Below, in pieces: positions 25,859-34,197 of a stretch of DNA of 58,349 nucleotides. Location of the stretch: the NCBI RefSeq assembly GCF_000967965.1, contig NZ_LACC01000014.1, positions 122,115 through 180,463 on the forward strand, written 5' to 3'. Source of the stretch: Pseudomonas fluorescens (GTDB lineage Bacteria; Pseudomonadota; Gammaproteobacteria; Pseudomonadales; Pseudomonadaceae). Both the position numbers and the translations under genes were made by a program. The number at the start of each line of letters is the position of its first letter. The first letter of the stretch is position 1. The notes below the pieces were generated by a model. It ran no database searches, had not been told where the DNA came from, and worked only from the letters and a program-made list of their open reading frames with translations.

Positions 25859-26971
25859 TCAGTCGCTGAGCAAGCGACCCTGGCGAATGGGGGTGACGCC
25901 TGCAACCTTGGCCAGCCACAATCCAGGCTGGGCAAAGCGCAGCCGTTCGCGGGCATAGAGAATGCCGTCGGTGCTGGCGCTCACCACGCTATGGCGGTCG
26001 GTCAGCGGGTCGATGACTTCGAATAGCGGATCGCCGACCTTGACCCGGGCGCCCAGCGGTTGCAGAAAACTCACCACACCCGGGTGGGGCGCACAGGCGT
26101 ACTGCGCGCCGGCGAATGGCATGGCCTGGCAATGGCTCGGCGGTGCCGCTGGCCATTCACCGCTGATCAGGCCTTGTTCGGCGAGATACCCGAGAATGGC
26201 TTGGGCACTGTCGAGGCATTGCTCGCGTTCGGTGTCTGCCATGCCCCGCAATTCGATGGTGGTGGCCGCACACGCCAGGGGAATATTGGCTTCGGGAAAC
26301 AGCTCGGCCAGGCGTAACCATGCAATGGCGCAGGCTTCGTCGAAGGCACTGCCGCCCGCATCTTCGGCCAATAACGTGACCCCCGCGCCGAGGCGAGCGG
26401 CCAGTGATTGCAAGCGTGGCCAGATTTGTGGCATCGCATACATCAACATGATCGATTCGAAATCGCAGTGCAGGTCCAGCACCACATCGGCGTCACAGGC
26501 ATGCTGCAGCAACAGGCGGCGCAGGCCGTCGAGTTCCGAGGTCGGTGCCGGCATGGCGACCAGGGCATCGATCATGGCGCGGCGGATGAGTGCGATGTTG
26601 GCATCGGCATCGTCGCCCAATCGGCCTTCCAGCAGTGGCGCAATGGCATCGACCAACACCGGGAAGTCGCGATTGAAATTCTTGCCGCTGGAGAACTCGA
26701 AGCGCCCCTGATGGGTGGCCTGGAACATCTGGGCGATACCGATCGGATTGGCCATGGGCACCAACTCGATCACCCCGCTCAGGCGGCCTTGGGTTTCCAG
26801 TTCCAGAAGACGGCGCTTGAGCTCGACGGCAACGCGCATCCCCGGCAATTCGTCGGCATGCAGTGACGCCTGGATGTAGGCCTTGCGCGGTCCGCTGCCA
26901 AAACGAAACAGTGACAGCGTTCGCTCGGTGCCCGAGGCACTCCACGGCAACAGGTATTGAATGTGCTCCAT
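25859..26971 (-). CDS. Succinylglutamate desuccinylase/aspartoacylase-family hydrolase (AotO-like)
   Basis: A 370-residue zinc hydrolase of the AstE/aspartoacylase (M14) type. Zinc ligands are in place: H38 and E41 in LHADE, and H168 in LDLHCD. The family N-R-D motif is N100-R101-D102 (FNRD). It sits between permease and ATPase genes, exactly where aotO sits in the P. aeruginosa aotJQMOP operon, with gaps of 9 and 18 bp. It may deacylate the imported compound, which would make the true substrate an N-acylated amino acid or an opine-like derivative. That last point is inference. Confidence 0.88.
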   Translation of the reverse strand: MEHIQYLLPWSASGTERTLSLFRFGSGPRKAYIQASLHADELPGMRVAVELKRRLLELETQGRLSGVIELVPMANPIGIAQMFQATHQGRFEFSSGKNFNRDFPVLVDAIAPLLEGRLGDDADANIALIRRAMIDALVAMPAPTSELDGLRRLLLQHACDADVVLDLHCDFESIMLMYAMPQIWPRLQSLAARLGAGVTLLAEDAGGSAFDEACAIAWLRLAELFPEANIPLACAATTIELRGMADTEREQCLDSAQAILGYLAEQGLISGEWPAAPPSHCQAMPFAGAQYACAPHPGVVSFLQPLGARVKVGDPLFEVIDPLTDRHSVVSASTDGILYARERLRFAQPGLWLAKVAGVTPIRQGRLLSD

Positions 26972-26980
26972 AGCAGCTCC

Positions 26981-27679
26981 TTAGTGCTTGCGCGGTGCCA
27001 GGTACGCCAGCCAGCGGCGCTCGGCCAGCTTGAACAGGCGCACCAGGATGAAGGTCAGTGCGAGGTAGATGAGGCCGGCGGTGATGAACGCCTCGAACGG
27101 TAGATAGAAGCGTGAGCTGACCGTGCGCGCGGCCCCGGTGATATCGACGAGGGTGACGATGGAGGCCAGGCTGGTGGTTTGCAGCATCATCAGCACTTCG
27201 TTGCTGTATTGCGGCAATGCCCGGCGCAAGGCCGATGGCATGAGAATGCGGCGATACAGGGTCAGGCGTGACATGCCCATGGCCCTGGCGGCTTCGATCT
27301 CGCCAGGGTGGGTGGCTTTCAGACTGCCGGCCAGCAGCTCGGCGCTATAGGCGCTGGTGTTGATCGCGAAGGCCAGGCAGGCGCAAAAGGTGGCGCTGGA
27401 CAGGTAAGGCCAGAGCACGCTTTGGCGCACCGCTTCGAACTGCGCCAGGCCGTAGTAGATCAGGAACAATTGCACGAGCATCGGCGTGCCGCGAATCACG
27501 TAGGTATAGAGCCAGGCCGGGAAGTTGATCAGCGGCGATCGCGACACTCGCATCAGCGCCAGTGGCATCGCCAATACCAGACCCAGCGCCAGGGAAATGA
27601 GCAGGACTTTGAGGGTCAACAAGGCGCCATTGAAGTACAGCGGCAGGTTTTCCCAGATCAGGTTGTAGTCGAGAATCAT
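26981..27679 (-). CDS. ABC transporter permease (AotM/HisM-like)
   Basis: A 232-residue inner-membrane permease with about five membrane segments. The loop EIEAARAMGMSRLTLYRRILMPSALRRALP (quoted by its core, EAARAMGMS, about 131-139) is the EAA motif that contacts the ATPase. It is 13 bp after the partner permease and 9 bp before the AotO-like gene. It forms a heterodimer with the 27693 product. Confidence 0.92.
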   Translation of the reverse strand: MILDYNLIWENLPLYFNGALLTLKVLLISLALGLVLAMPLALMRVSRSPLINFPAWLYTYVIRGTPMLVQLFLIYYGLAQFEAVRQSVLWPYLSSATFCACLAFAINTSAYSAELLAGSLKATHPGEIEAARAMGMSRLTLYRRILMPSALRRALPQYSNEVLMMLQTTSLASIVTLVDITGAARTVSSRFYLPFEAFITAGLIYLALTFILVRLFKLAERRWLAYLAPRKH

Positions 27680-27692
27680 GGGTGGCTCCCCC

Positions 27693-28382
27693 TCACAATT
27701 CGGCGGCTTTGATGCCGACCGAGTAGTGTTTTTCCAGATAGCGCAGCACCAGCAAGGACAGGCTGGTGAGCATCAGGTACAGCGCTGCCACCGCGAGGAA
27801 AAACGTAAATGGCTCGTGTGTGGCATCCGCTGCGTTCTTGGCTTTGAACATCATGTCCTGCAAGCCGATCACGGAGATCAGCGCAGTGGATTTGGTCAGC
27901 ACCAGCCAATTGTTGGTGAACCCGGGGATGGCGAAGCGAATCATCTGCGGCACCAGGATTCGCCAGAACACCTGCGCACCGCCCATGCCATAGGCCACGC
28001 CAGCCTCGGCCTGACCCTTGGGGATCGCCATGAAGGCGCCACGAAAGGTTTCCGAGAGGTAGGCGCCAAAAATGAAGCCCATGGTGCAGACGCCGGCAAT
28101 AAAGGGGTTGATGTCGATATAGCGGGTGTAACCGAGCGCCAGGGCAATTCGGTTCACCAGATCCTGGCCGCCGTAGAAGATCAGCAGGATCAGCACCAGG
28201 TCTGGAATGCCGCGAATCAGGGTGGTGTAGCTTTCCCCGAGCAGGGCCAGCCATTTGAGCGGTGACAAGCGAAAGGCCGCGCCGATCAGGCCCAGGGCAA
28301 TCGCCATGGACATGGACGTCAGGGCCAGGTTTATGGTCAGCCAGGCGCCATCGAGAATGCTCGATCCGTAGCCGTGAAGCAT
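27693..28382 (-). CDS. ABC transporter permease (AotQ/HisQ-like)
   Basis: A 229-residue permease from ATG 28382, which has a TTGAGGA site. A longer frame to 28424 lacks one and adds an Arg-rich leader. Membrane segments include AIALGLIGAAFRLSP and GVCTMGFIFGAYLSETF, with the EAA loop GQAEAGVAYGMGGAQVFWRI. The length and order match AotQ. It follows the binding protein gene by 97 bp. Confidence 0.92.
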   Translation of the reverse strand: MLHGYGSSILDGAWLTINLALTSMSMAIALGLIGAAFRLSPLKWLALLGESYTTLIRGIPDLVLILLIFYGGQDLVNRIALALGYTRYIDINPFIAGVCTMGFIFGAYLSETFRGAFMAIPKGQAEAGVAYGMGGAQVFWRILVPQMIRFAIPGFTNNWLVLTKSTALISVIGLQDMMFKAKNAADATHEPFTFFLAVAALYLMLTSLSLLVLRYLEKHYSVGIKAAEL

Positions 28383-28479
28383 GATGAAGTTCCTCAAGCG
28401 AGCGCCGCGAGGCGCGCAAGACAAGCCCCAAGGGACGCCTGCAATGGGCCGGCGCCGGGTCTTGGGTCAGGGGTAAGGC

Positions 28480-29256
28480 TTACTCGCCGTAGATATCGAA
28501 CGCGAAGTACCTGGCCATCACTTGCTGGTACTTGCCATTGGCGCGAATGGCGTCAATCGCCGCACTCAGGCGCGCAACGTTGGCACTGTCGCCTTTGCGC
28601 ACGGCGATCCCGGCGCCTCGGCCAAAATATTTCGGGTCGTTGATGTCGGGCCCTGTGAGCGCGAAGCCCTGGCCGGCGGGTGTCTTGATGAAGCTCTCAT
28701 CGGTGTTGACGATGTCGGCGAGGGTGGCGTCCAGACGACCCGAGGCGAGATCGAGGAAGGCTTCATTCTGTGAGCCGTAGCGCACCACGACGACGCCGGC
28801 TTTTTCCAGTTGCTCGGTGGCAAAACGATCGTAAGTCGAGGAGCGTTGCACCCCGACTTTCTTGCCCTTGAGGTCCACCAAGGGGTCATTGATCACGTTG
28901 CCGGCCTTCATCGCGAACTTGCCCGGCGTGTGGTAGTACTTTTTGCTGAAGTCCACGGACTTCATCCGGTCTTCGGTGATCGACATCGACGACAGCACGG
29001 CATCGATCTTGCGCACTTTGAGCGACGGGATCATGCCGTCGAACTCCTGAATGACCCACTCGCACTTGACCTTCATTTCTTCGCACAAGGCGTTGCCGAT
29101 GTCGTAATCGAACCCGCTGACGTTGCCTTCGGGTGTCTTGAAGGAGAAGGGCGGGTAGGCGGCTTCGATACCGATACGCAGGCTGTCTTCGTCGGCATGT
29201 GCCAGGAGGCTGAAAGCGCATAGCGCCAGAGCACCTAGAAGTTCTGTCTTGTTCAT
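28480..29256 (-). CDS. Periplasmic amino-acid binding protein (AotJ/HisJ-like)
   Basis: A 258-residue SBP of family 3. The start ATG 29256 follows AGGGAG, and a longer frame up to 29505 is not supported. Signal peptide 1-20 (LALCAFSLLAHA). The mature start LRIGIEAAYPPFSFKTPEG and GFDYDIGNALCEEMKVKCEWV are the classical LAO/HisJ ligand-site motifs, and FDGMIPSLKVRKIDAVLSSM follows. This supports arginine, ornithine, lysine or a derivative as ligand, with exact specificity unknown. It is the first gene of the operon. Confidence 0.93.
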   Translation of the reverse strand: MNKTELLGALALCAFSLLAHADEDSLRIGIEAAYPPFSFKTPEGNVSGFDYDIGNALCEEMKVKCEWVIQEFDGMIPSLKVRKIDAVLSSMSITEDRMKSVDFSKKYYHTPGKFAMKAGNVINDPLVDLKGKKVGVQRSSTYDRFATEQLEKAGVVVVRYGSQNEAFLDLASGRLDATLADIVNTDESFIKTPAGQGFALTGPDINDPKYFGRGAGIAVRKGDSANVARLSAAIDAIRANGKYQQVMARYFAFDIYGE

Positions 29257-29510
29257 ATTGTTGACTCCCTGGAGGCATTTGGGGGAAACGGATGCCCGCC
29301 ATCCGGGTTGGCGCGGTGGATCAGTCCTGTGATCGGCGAGGCTATAAATGACACAATAAAAATCAATATGCAAGATAACTGAAAATAAACATGTCAGATT
29401 GAGGCGTGATGATGCTCCAAATGGGTCAGGTTGAAGTTGTTGCCCAACCCATGCGTCAGATCCTGATTCTGTTTTTTTGAACTCGGGCTGAACGCACTTA
29501 TCCAAAAAAT
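29257..29510. other. Intergenic, back-to-back promoters of the ABC operon and cassette copy 2
   Basis: The AT-rich stretch 29340-29400 (many A/T runs, TTGCATATTG and TATTGTG on the minus strand) likely holds the promoter of the transporter operon. 29476-29503 holds a weak promoter-like TTTGAA / TTATCC pair for the plus-strand cassette, aligned with the one at 15411. Confidence 0.5.
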
Positions 29511-29800
29511 GTGGGAATGTTTCCCGCGCAACGATGCCAACTGGCTTTCAGGGATCGTGCGGATACCGCAGTGGTTCGATAATGCTGCAGATTGATGGCC
29601 GTGCCGGTTGGCCGGCTGCTCCAATGGGCGGCCGGGAACTCACTGGACATTGCGTTCGATACGGAGATGAGTACGCAACTCCATGCGGAGGTGCATCATG
29701 CTGCTCAAGAAATGTTTGTTGGCTCTGGCCATCGGCGGAGTCCTGTCGGCATCGACTGTCCTGGTGCCTGATTACATCGGTAGTTTCTCCAGCGTGTATG
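29477..29800 (+). repeat. Direct repeat, cassette copy 2
   Basis: This matches 15412-15735 in the same orientation: promoter region, operator, 5' UTR, ribosome site and signal-peptide codons. Similarity resumes in the 3' UTR and terminator (30480-30595 versus 16748-16867). The whole transcription unit was therefore duplicated, not just the reading frame. Confidence 0.75.
29511..29527. promoter_or_regulatory. Putative operator GTGGGAA-N3-TTCCCGC (site 3)
   Basis: GTGGGAATGTTTCCCGC matches site 2 at 15 of 17 positions, and it lies at the same distance from the promoter-like boxes and from the start codon as in the first cassette. Confidence 0.6.
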
Positions 29801-30477
29801 CCAAGGATGGCGGCAGCGGTGGAGGCGGTGGAGGTCACGGTGGCGGTGGCGGCGCTGGAGGTGGTGGTCACGGTGGTGACGGCGGTGGCGGTCACGGTGC
29901 TGGCGGCCATGGCGGAGAGGGTGGCGATCATGGCGCTGCAGGCCATGACGGCGACGGTCATGGAGGTCCGGGGCGCGGCGATGCTGACCATGGTGGTGTG
30001 GCCGGGAACAGAGGCCCGGGCAATGCCCATGACAACGACGCTGACGACGCTGATCACGATGCCGCCGATGCAGCCAGGGACGCTGCGAGGGCTGATGCCA
30101 ATGCAGCCCGTGATGCGGCCAGAGCGACTGCGGATGCAGCCCGTGATGCGGCAAAAGCCACTGCAGATGCCGCCCGGGACGCCGCCAGGGCTGACGCGGA
30201 CGCCGCCCGGGATGCCGCAAAAGCTGCTGGCGTAGCGGACGATGACGCAGACGCCGCCAGAGACGCTGCCCGTGCCGCTGCAGATGCAGCGAGGGACGCG
30301 GCCAAGGCCGACGCAGATGCCGCCAGGGATGCTGCCCGGGCTACCGCGGATGCCGCGAGGGACGCGGCCAAAGCCGAGGCGAAGGAGGCCAGAGAGGCCG
30401 CCAAAGTTGAGGCGAAGGACGCCAGAGAGAATGTGGCGGACGCCCCGGATTTCGACGCGGTTGAGGTCGAGAACTGA
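29698..30477 (+). CDS. Secreted Gly-rich protein with LEA-like 11-residue repeats (copy 2)
   Basis: A 259-residue paralogue of the 15633 product. ATG 29698 follows GCGGAGG, while a frame from 29683 has a different leader and is not preferred. The signal peptide is almost identical (MLLKKCLLALAIGGVLSAS, cut after VYA). The Gly/His-rich block is shorter. The linker VAGNRGPGNAHDND is conserved. Residues about 120-245 are 11-residue Ala-rich units (ARATADAARDA, AKADADAARDA). The end NVADAPDFDAVEVEN matches. Conserved ends with a variable repeat core suggest that the termini are recognised by export or anchoring partners (inferred). Function unknown. Confidence 0.82.
   Translation: MLLKKCLLALAIGGVLSASTVLVPDYIGSFSSVYAKDGGSGGGGGGHGGGGGAGGGGHGGDGGGGHGAGGHGGEGGDHGAAGHDGDGHGGPGRGDADHGGVAGNRGPGNAHDNDADDADHDAADAARDAARADANAARDAARATADAARDAAKATADAARDAARADADAARDAAKAAGVADDDADAARDAARAAADAARDAAKADADAARDAARATADAARDAAKAEAKEAREAAKVEAKDARENVADAPDFDAVEVEN
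30056..30425 (+). repeat. 33-bp tandem repeat coding 11-residue helix units (copy 2)
   Basis: The repeat has a 33-bp period with units such as GCCGATGCAGCCAGGGACGC plus 13 more bases, coding D-A-A-R-D-A-A with Lys/Arg and Asp/Thr changes. It has the same period as the copy-1 repeat but a different number and order of units. Confidence 0.78.
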
Positions 30478-30553
30478 ACCTGCACGTTCGCAATGAACAC
30501 GGCAGGCATACCGTAGAAAACGTCCCGGGAGCTTGAGGGACGTATCGGCAAAG

Positions 30554-30595
30554 AGTCGCAAGCCCTGAAGCGTCGTGGGGTTTGCGACTTTTTTT
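30554..30595 (+). terminator. Rho-independent terminator of cassette copy 2
   Basis: AGTCGCAAGCCC and GGGGTTTGCGACT pair, with one G-T, and are followed by a T-run. It stands between the cassette and the convergent arsH gene. Confidence 0.9.
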
Positions 30596-30627
30596 CGGCT
30601 TTCGAGCCTGGGGGAACATTTCTACAG

Positions 30628-31323
30628 TCAGATCGACCGCTGATTCACGCGCTGAGTCAGTTCCTCTGCGGACTCTTTGCGCTCCGAGTAGCGGTCTACC
30701 AGATCGGGGCGATCCCGTAGCAGCAGGGTAAACTTCACCAGTTCCTCCATGACGTCCACCACCCTGTCGTACAGCGACGAGGGCTTCATGCGATTGGCCT
30801 CGTCAAACTCCAGAAAAGCCTTTGGCACGGAGGATTGATTGGGGATGGTGAACATGCGCATCCAGCGCCCCAGCACACGAAGCTGATTCACCGCATTGAA
30901 GGACTGGGAACCGCCGCAGACCTGCATGACCGCGAGGGTTTTTCCCTGGGTCGGGCGAACGGCGCCCAACGCCAACGGCACCCAGTCGATTTGCGCCTTG
31001 AACACCGCAGACATAGAGCCGTGGCGCTCTGGCGAACACCAGACCTGGCCTTCGGACCACTGCATCAGTTCGAGCAGTTCCTGGACTTTCGGGTGATCGG
31101 AGGGCGCGTCGTCCGGTAGCGGCAGGCCTGATGGATTGAAGATCCGTGTCTCGGCACCGAAGTGTTCGAGCAAACGGGCTGCTTCCTCGACCAGCAGGCG
31201 ACTGAACGAGCGCGCACGGGTCGAGCCGTATAGCAGCAGGATGCGTGGCTTGTGCTGATCGTCGCCTCCATGGGCGATGGGCTGGGTCAGTGACGTGTCG
31301 AGATTGGGCAGGGGATGGGTCAT
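30628..31323 (-). CDS. arsH: ArsH organoarsenical oxidase/NADPH-FMN reductase
   Basis: A 231-residue flavoprotein from ATG 31323, which has GGAG 5 nt upstream. A TTG at 31338 is an alternative. The flavin phosphate loop [12 protein letters not shown] and the family block [20 protein letters not shown] plus [15 protein letters not shown] are diagnostic for ArsH. It oxidises trivalent organoarsenicals using NADPH. It is the last gene of the ars operon, 11 bp after arsC. Confidence 0.94.
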   Translation of the reverse strand: MTHPLPNLDTSLTQPIAHGGDDQHKPRILLLYGSTRARSFSRLLVEEAARLLEHFGAETRIFNPSGLPLPDDAPSDHPKVQELLELMQWSEGQVWCSPERHGSMSAVFKAQIDWVPLALGAVRPTQGKTLAVMQVCGGSQSFNAVNQLRVLGRWMRMFTIPNQSSVPKAFLEFDEANRMKPSSLYDRVVDVMEELVKFTLLLRDRPDLVDRYSERKESAEELTQRVNQRSI

Positions 31324-31334
31324 GGGGGCTCCGG

Positions 31335-31805
31335 TCAAAGCGTGCCGATGCGGTCGAGTTCTCGCTTCAGCGCATCGCGGTCAAGTTGTGCAAGAGGCAG
31401 GTCGAGGAATGCCCGGCAGCGCGTTTCGATGTGCGCCAGGGTTGAGTGGAACGCCGTCGATACCGTCGCTTCATCGCCTTTGATGTCCGATGGGTCTTCC
31501 AGGCCCCAATGAGCTTTCAGTGCCGGCCCGAAGTACACGGGGCACGCCTCGCCGGCGGCCTTGTCGCAGACCGTAATGACGATGTCCGGTGGGTTGGCTT
31601 CGAAAGCCTCATTGCCTTTGCTGCTCAAGCCGTCGATGGCGATGCCGGCCTCTTGCAACGTGCTCAGGCTGCGGGGCAGCACCTGGCCCTTGGGGAAGCT
31701 GCCGGCACTGACCGCCTCAAAACCTTCAGGGGCGAGATGGTTGAACATGGCTTCGGACAGGATGCTGCGACAGCTATTGGCGGTACACATAAACAGAACG
31801 CGCAT
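31335..31805 (-). CDS. arsC: Arsenate reductase, LMW-phosphatase-type
   Basis: A 156-residue enzyme from ATG 31805, which has AGGAG upstream. The phosphatase P-loop C7-x5-R13 (CTANSCR) and two further cysteines, C80 and C88 ([11 protein letters not shown]), match the three redox cysteines of the thioredoxin-coupled ArsC family (C10, C82, C89 in S. aureus). It reduces arsenate to arsenite for export by ArsB. Neighbours are arsB (28 bp) and arsH (11 bp). Confidence 0.93.
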   Translation of the reverse strand: MRVLFMCTANSCRSILSEAMFNHLAPEGFEAVSAGSFPKGQVLPRSLSTLQEAGIAIDGLSSKGNEAFEANPPDIVITVCDKAAGEACPVYFGPALKAHWGLEDPSDIKGDEATVSTAFHSTLAHIETRCRAFLDLPLAQLDRDALKRELDRIGTL

Positions 31806-31833
31806 GGTGACTCCTCTTTGCAGTCGCACAGGG

Positions 31834-33117
31834 TTAAACGCTCAGGCGCAGGGCCAGGGCAGACAAGGTGATGAACAGAATCGGCAGCGTCAGGACCACG
31901 CCGACCTTGAAGTAGTAACCCCAGGTAATGCGGATGCCCTTGCGCTCCAGGACATGCAGCCAGAGCAGGGTGGCCAGGCTGCCGATGGGGGTGATCTTGG
32001 GGCCCAGGTCAGAGCCGATGATATTGGCGTAGATCATGGCTTCACGCACCACACCGGTGGCGTCGCTGGCCTGAATCGACAGGGCACCCACCAGTACCGT
32101 CGGCATGTTGTTCATGCCCGATGACAGCAAGGCCGTGATCAGCCCCGTGCCCAGCGCGGCGCCCCAGATGCCGAATTCGGCCAAGCGGTTCAGGGCCATG
32201 GTCATGTAGGTTGTCAGTCCGGCGTTTTTCAGCCCGTACACCACCAGGTACATGCCCAGCGAAAAGATCACGACCTGCCAGGGCGCCTCACGCAGCACCC
32301 GTCGCGTTGAAATCACATGTCCACGCGCAGCTACGGCGAACAGCAACGCGGCACAGACCGCTGCGATGGCGCTGATGGGAATGCCCAAGGGTTCCAGGGC
32401 AAACAGCCCGACCAGCAACAGAGCCAGGACAACCCAGCCGACGCGGAAGGTCAGGGGATCACGCACGGCGCGTCGCGGATCCATCACGTCATCGAGCGAG
32501 TAGTGCCTGGGGATGTCACGCCGGAAAAACCAGTACAGCACCACGAGCGTGGTCGCCACGGCAACGAAGTTGACCGGCACCATGATGGCGGCGTACTCGC
32601 TGAAGCCCAGGTCGAAGTAGTCGGCCGAAACGATGTTGACGAGATTGGACACCACCAGAGGCAGGCTCGCCGTGTCGGCAATGAAACCGGCCGCCATGAC
32701 GAACGCCAGGGTAGAGGCTGGCGAAAAACGCAGTGCGAGCAGTATTGAAACGACGATGGGGGTCAGGATCAGGGCTGCGCCGTCGTTGGCAAACAGAGCG
32801 GATACGCCGGCCCCCAGCAGTATCGTAAATACGAACAGGCGCCGCCCGTCACCCTTGGCCCAGCGCGCCACATGCAGTGCGGCCCACTGGAAAAACCCGG
32901 CCTCATCGAGCAGCAGGCTGATGATGATGAGCGAGATGAAGGTCGCGGTGGCGTTCCAGACAATGTGCCACACCAGTGGAATATCGTTCAGTGTCACGAC
33001 GCCTGCCAGCAGGGCCAGGACGGCGCCCAGGGAGGCGCTCCAGCCGACGCCCAGGCCCTTGGGTTGCCAGATGACCAACACCATGGTGAGCAGGAAAATG
33101 CTAAACGCTGTAAGCAT
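31834..33117 (-). CDS. arsB: ArsB arsenite efflux permease
   Basis: A 427-residue inner-membrane antiporter with about 12 hydrophobic segments and the usual family length. The start is ATG 33117, because the frame upstream of it is Arg-rich and hydrophilic. Family segments include [17 protein letters not shown] and [22 protein letters not shown]. It expels arsenite (and antimonite) using the proton gradient. It is 23 bp after arsR. Confidence 0.94.
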   Translation of the reverse strand: MLTAFSIFLLTMVLVIWQPKGLGVGWSASLGAVLALLAGVVTLNDIPLVWHIVWNATATFISLIIISLLLDEAGFFQWAALHVARWAKGDGRRLFVFTILLGAGVSALFANDGAALILTPIVVSILLALRFSPASTLAFVMAAGFIADTASLPLVVSNLVNIVSADYFDLGFSEYAAIMVPVNFVAVATTLVVLYWFFRRDIPRHYSLDDVMDPRRAVRDPLTFRVGWVVLALLLVGLFALEPLGIPISAIAAVCAALLFAVAARGHVISTRRVLREAPWQVVIFSLGMYLVVYGLKNAGLTTYMTMALNRLAEFGIWGAALGTGLITALLSSGMNNMPTVLVGALSIQASDATGVVREAMIYANIIGSDLGPKITPIGSLATLLWLHVLERKGIRITWGYYFKVGVVLTLPILFITLSALALRLSV

Positions 33118-33140
33118 GCGAAGTCTCGATGAGTGAAGGG

Positions 33141-33488
33141 TCAGCAGCAGGCGGAAGTGTTGAGCGGACGGTCGCCCATCGCGGCAAGGCGAGTGCTGTC
33201 GTTCGCCAGCCAGTCGGCGTTTGCCTGCAAGGTTGTCTCGAGAACGTCGCGAACCCACGCGGGCAGATCAGGGTTGAGCCGGTAATACACCCACTGCCCC
33301 TGGCGGCGGTCGAGAAGCAGGCCGCAGCCGCGAAGCTGGGCAAGATGGCGGGAAATTTTAGGCTGACTGTCGTCCAGGGCGCAGACCAGTTCACACACGC
33401 ATAACTCGCCTTCACGAGTGATGAGCAAGGTGGCCCGGGCGCGGGTTTCGTCGGACAGGCATTTGAATACGGCGGCAGGATTGAGCAT
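33141..33488 (-). CDS. arsR: ArsR arsenite-responsive repressor
   Basis: A 115-residue winged-helix protein of the SmtB/ArsR family. The metalloid site ELCVCEL with C30 and C32 is present, and C36 in VCAL may be the third thiol. The recognition helix is [21 protein letters not shown] 33488 is preferred. An upstream ATG at 33506 lies inside the inverted-repeat arm. It is the first gene of the ars operon and is expected to repress it until As(III) binds. Confidence 0.93.
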   Translation of the reverse strand: MLNPAAVFKCLSDETRARATLLITREGELCVCELVCALDDSQPKISRHLAQLRGCGLLLDRRQGQWVYYRLNPDLPAWVRDVLETTLQANADWLANDSTRLAAMGDRPLNTSACC

Positions 33489-33500
33489 TGGCGCGGCTCG

Positions 33501-33540
33501 ATACATATGGTTATTCGAATATACGATTTTCCATATGTAT
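33501..33540. promoter_or_regulatory. ArsR operator-like 10-bp inverted repeat
   Basis: ATACATATGG (33501-33510) and CCATATGTAT (33531-33540) are perfect inverted repeats with a 20-bp spacer. The spacer carries a second palindrome, TATTCGAATA (33512-33521). They lie just upstream of arsR, where an autoregulatory operator is expected. Confidence 0.75.
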
Positions 33541-33647
33541 TATGCAAGCCGCTCGGGCTCGAGAAGGGGAAGGCTCGGCCCGGCCAGGTTGTTCAGGTAT
33601 GAGATAGACTCGAGCCAATTCGGCACAAGGCACAGCAGAGGTGATGA

Positions 33648-34151
33648 ATGGAATCATTTAGCGTACGCGAGCTGAAAGTGACTGACACTCAAGCGTTGCT
33701 GGCTTTCGAAATCCAGAACCGTGAATGGTTCGAATCCCATATTGATGCGCGCGCGCCTTCTTTTTACTCGTTGCAGGGTGTCGCCAATCATATCGAAAGC
33801 TATTTGTCCGATTTCGCCCTCGGCGCCTGGCACCCGTTTGTCATCGAGGATTGCAGTCAGAGGATCGTCGGTCGAGCCAATCTGAAAAGCATCGACTCTT
33901 CGACGGGTTCTGCGCAGGTGGGCTATCGGATAGCTCAGCGCGCGTGTGGCCAAGGGCTGGCAACACTGGCGCTGAGGCACCTGATCCAGGAGGCACGGAT
34001 GCGCTGGGGACTTTCGCAACTGGTTGCGTTTGCCTTCAAGGAAAACGCCGGCTCCAGAAAAGTACTGGATCGGTGCGGATTCAAGCTTGAGCAACCCTCC
34101 TGTAACGACAACACCGGGGGCGAAGAGCGATTCGTCCTGTCGATCAGATAA
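33648..34151 (+). CDS. GNAT-family N-acetyltransferase (RimJ/RimL-like)
   Basis: A 167-residue acetyltransferase. The acetyl-CoA binding region is IAQRACGQGLATLALRHLIQ (about 96-115), with the typical last strand FAFKENAGSRKVLDRCGFKL. The start has a GAGGTGATGA site. It is a single gene divergent from arsR. The substrate (protein N-terminus, amino acid or drug) cannot be told. Confidence 0.88.
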   Translation: MESFSVRELKVTDTQALLAFEIQNREWFESHIDARAPSFYSLQGVANHIESYLSDFALGAWHPFVIEDCSQRIVGRANLKSIDSSTGSAQVGYRIAQRACGQGLATLALRHLIQEARMRWGLSQLVAFAFKENAGSRKVLDRCGFKLEQPSCNDNTGGEERFVLSIR

Positions 34152-34176
34152 CTGCTTTCAACCGTTCTGAAGGCTT

Positions 34177-34197
34177 GTAGCAGGTCGCGCCTGCTAC
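34177..34197. terminator. Short hairpin between convergent genes
   Basis: GTAGCAGG (34177-34184) and CCTGCTAC (34190-34197) form an 8-bp stem with a 5-nt loop. It overlaps the stop codon of the DUF2950 gene. It could terminate transcription from both sides, but there is no T-run. Confidence 0.45.

Noticed and set aside
15446..29527. The two cassettes as ends of a composite transposon
   Set aside because: No transposase, no terminal inverted repeats and no target duplications are visible. The repeats are ordinary transcription units.
29548..30561. Long minus-strand frame opposite cassette copy 2
   Set aside because: Same antisense artefact of the repeated coding region.
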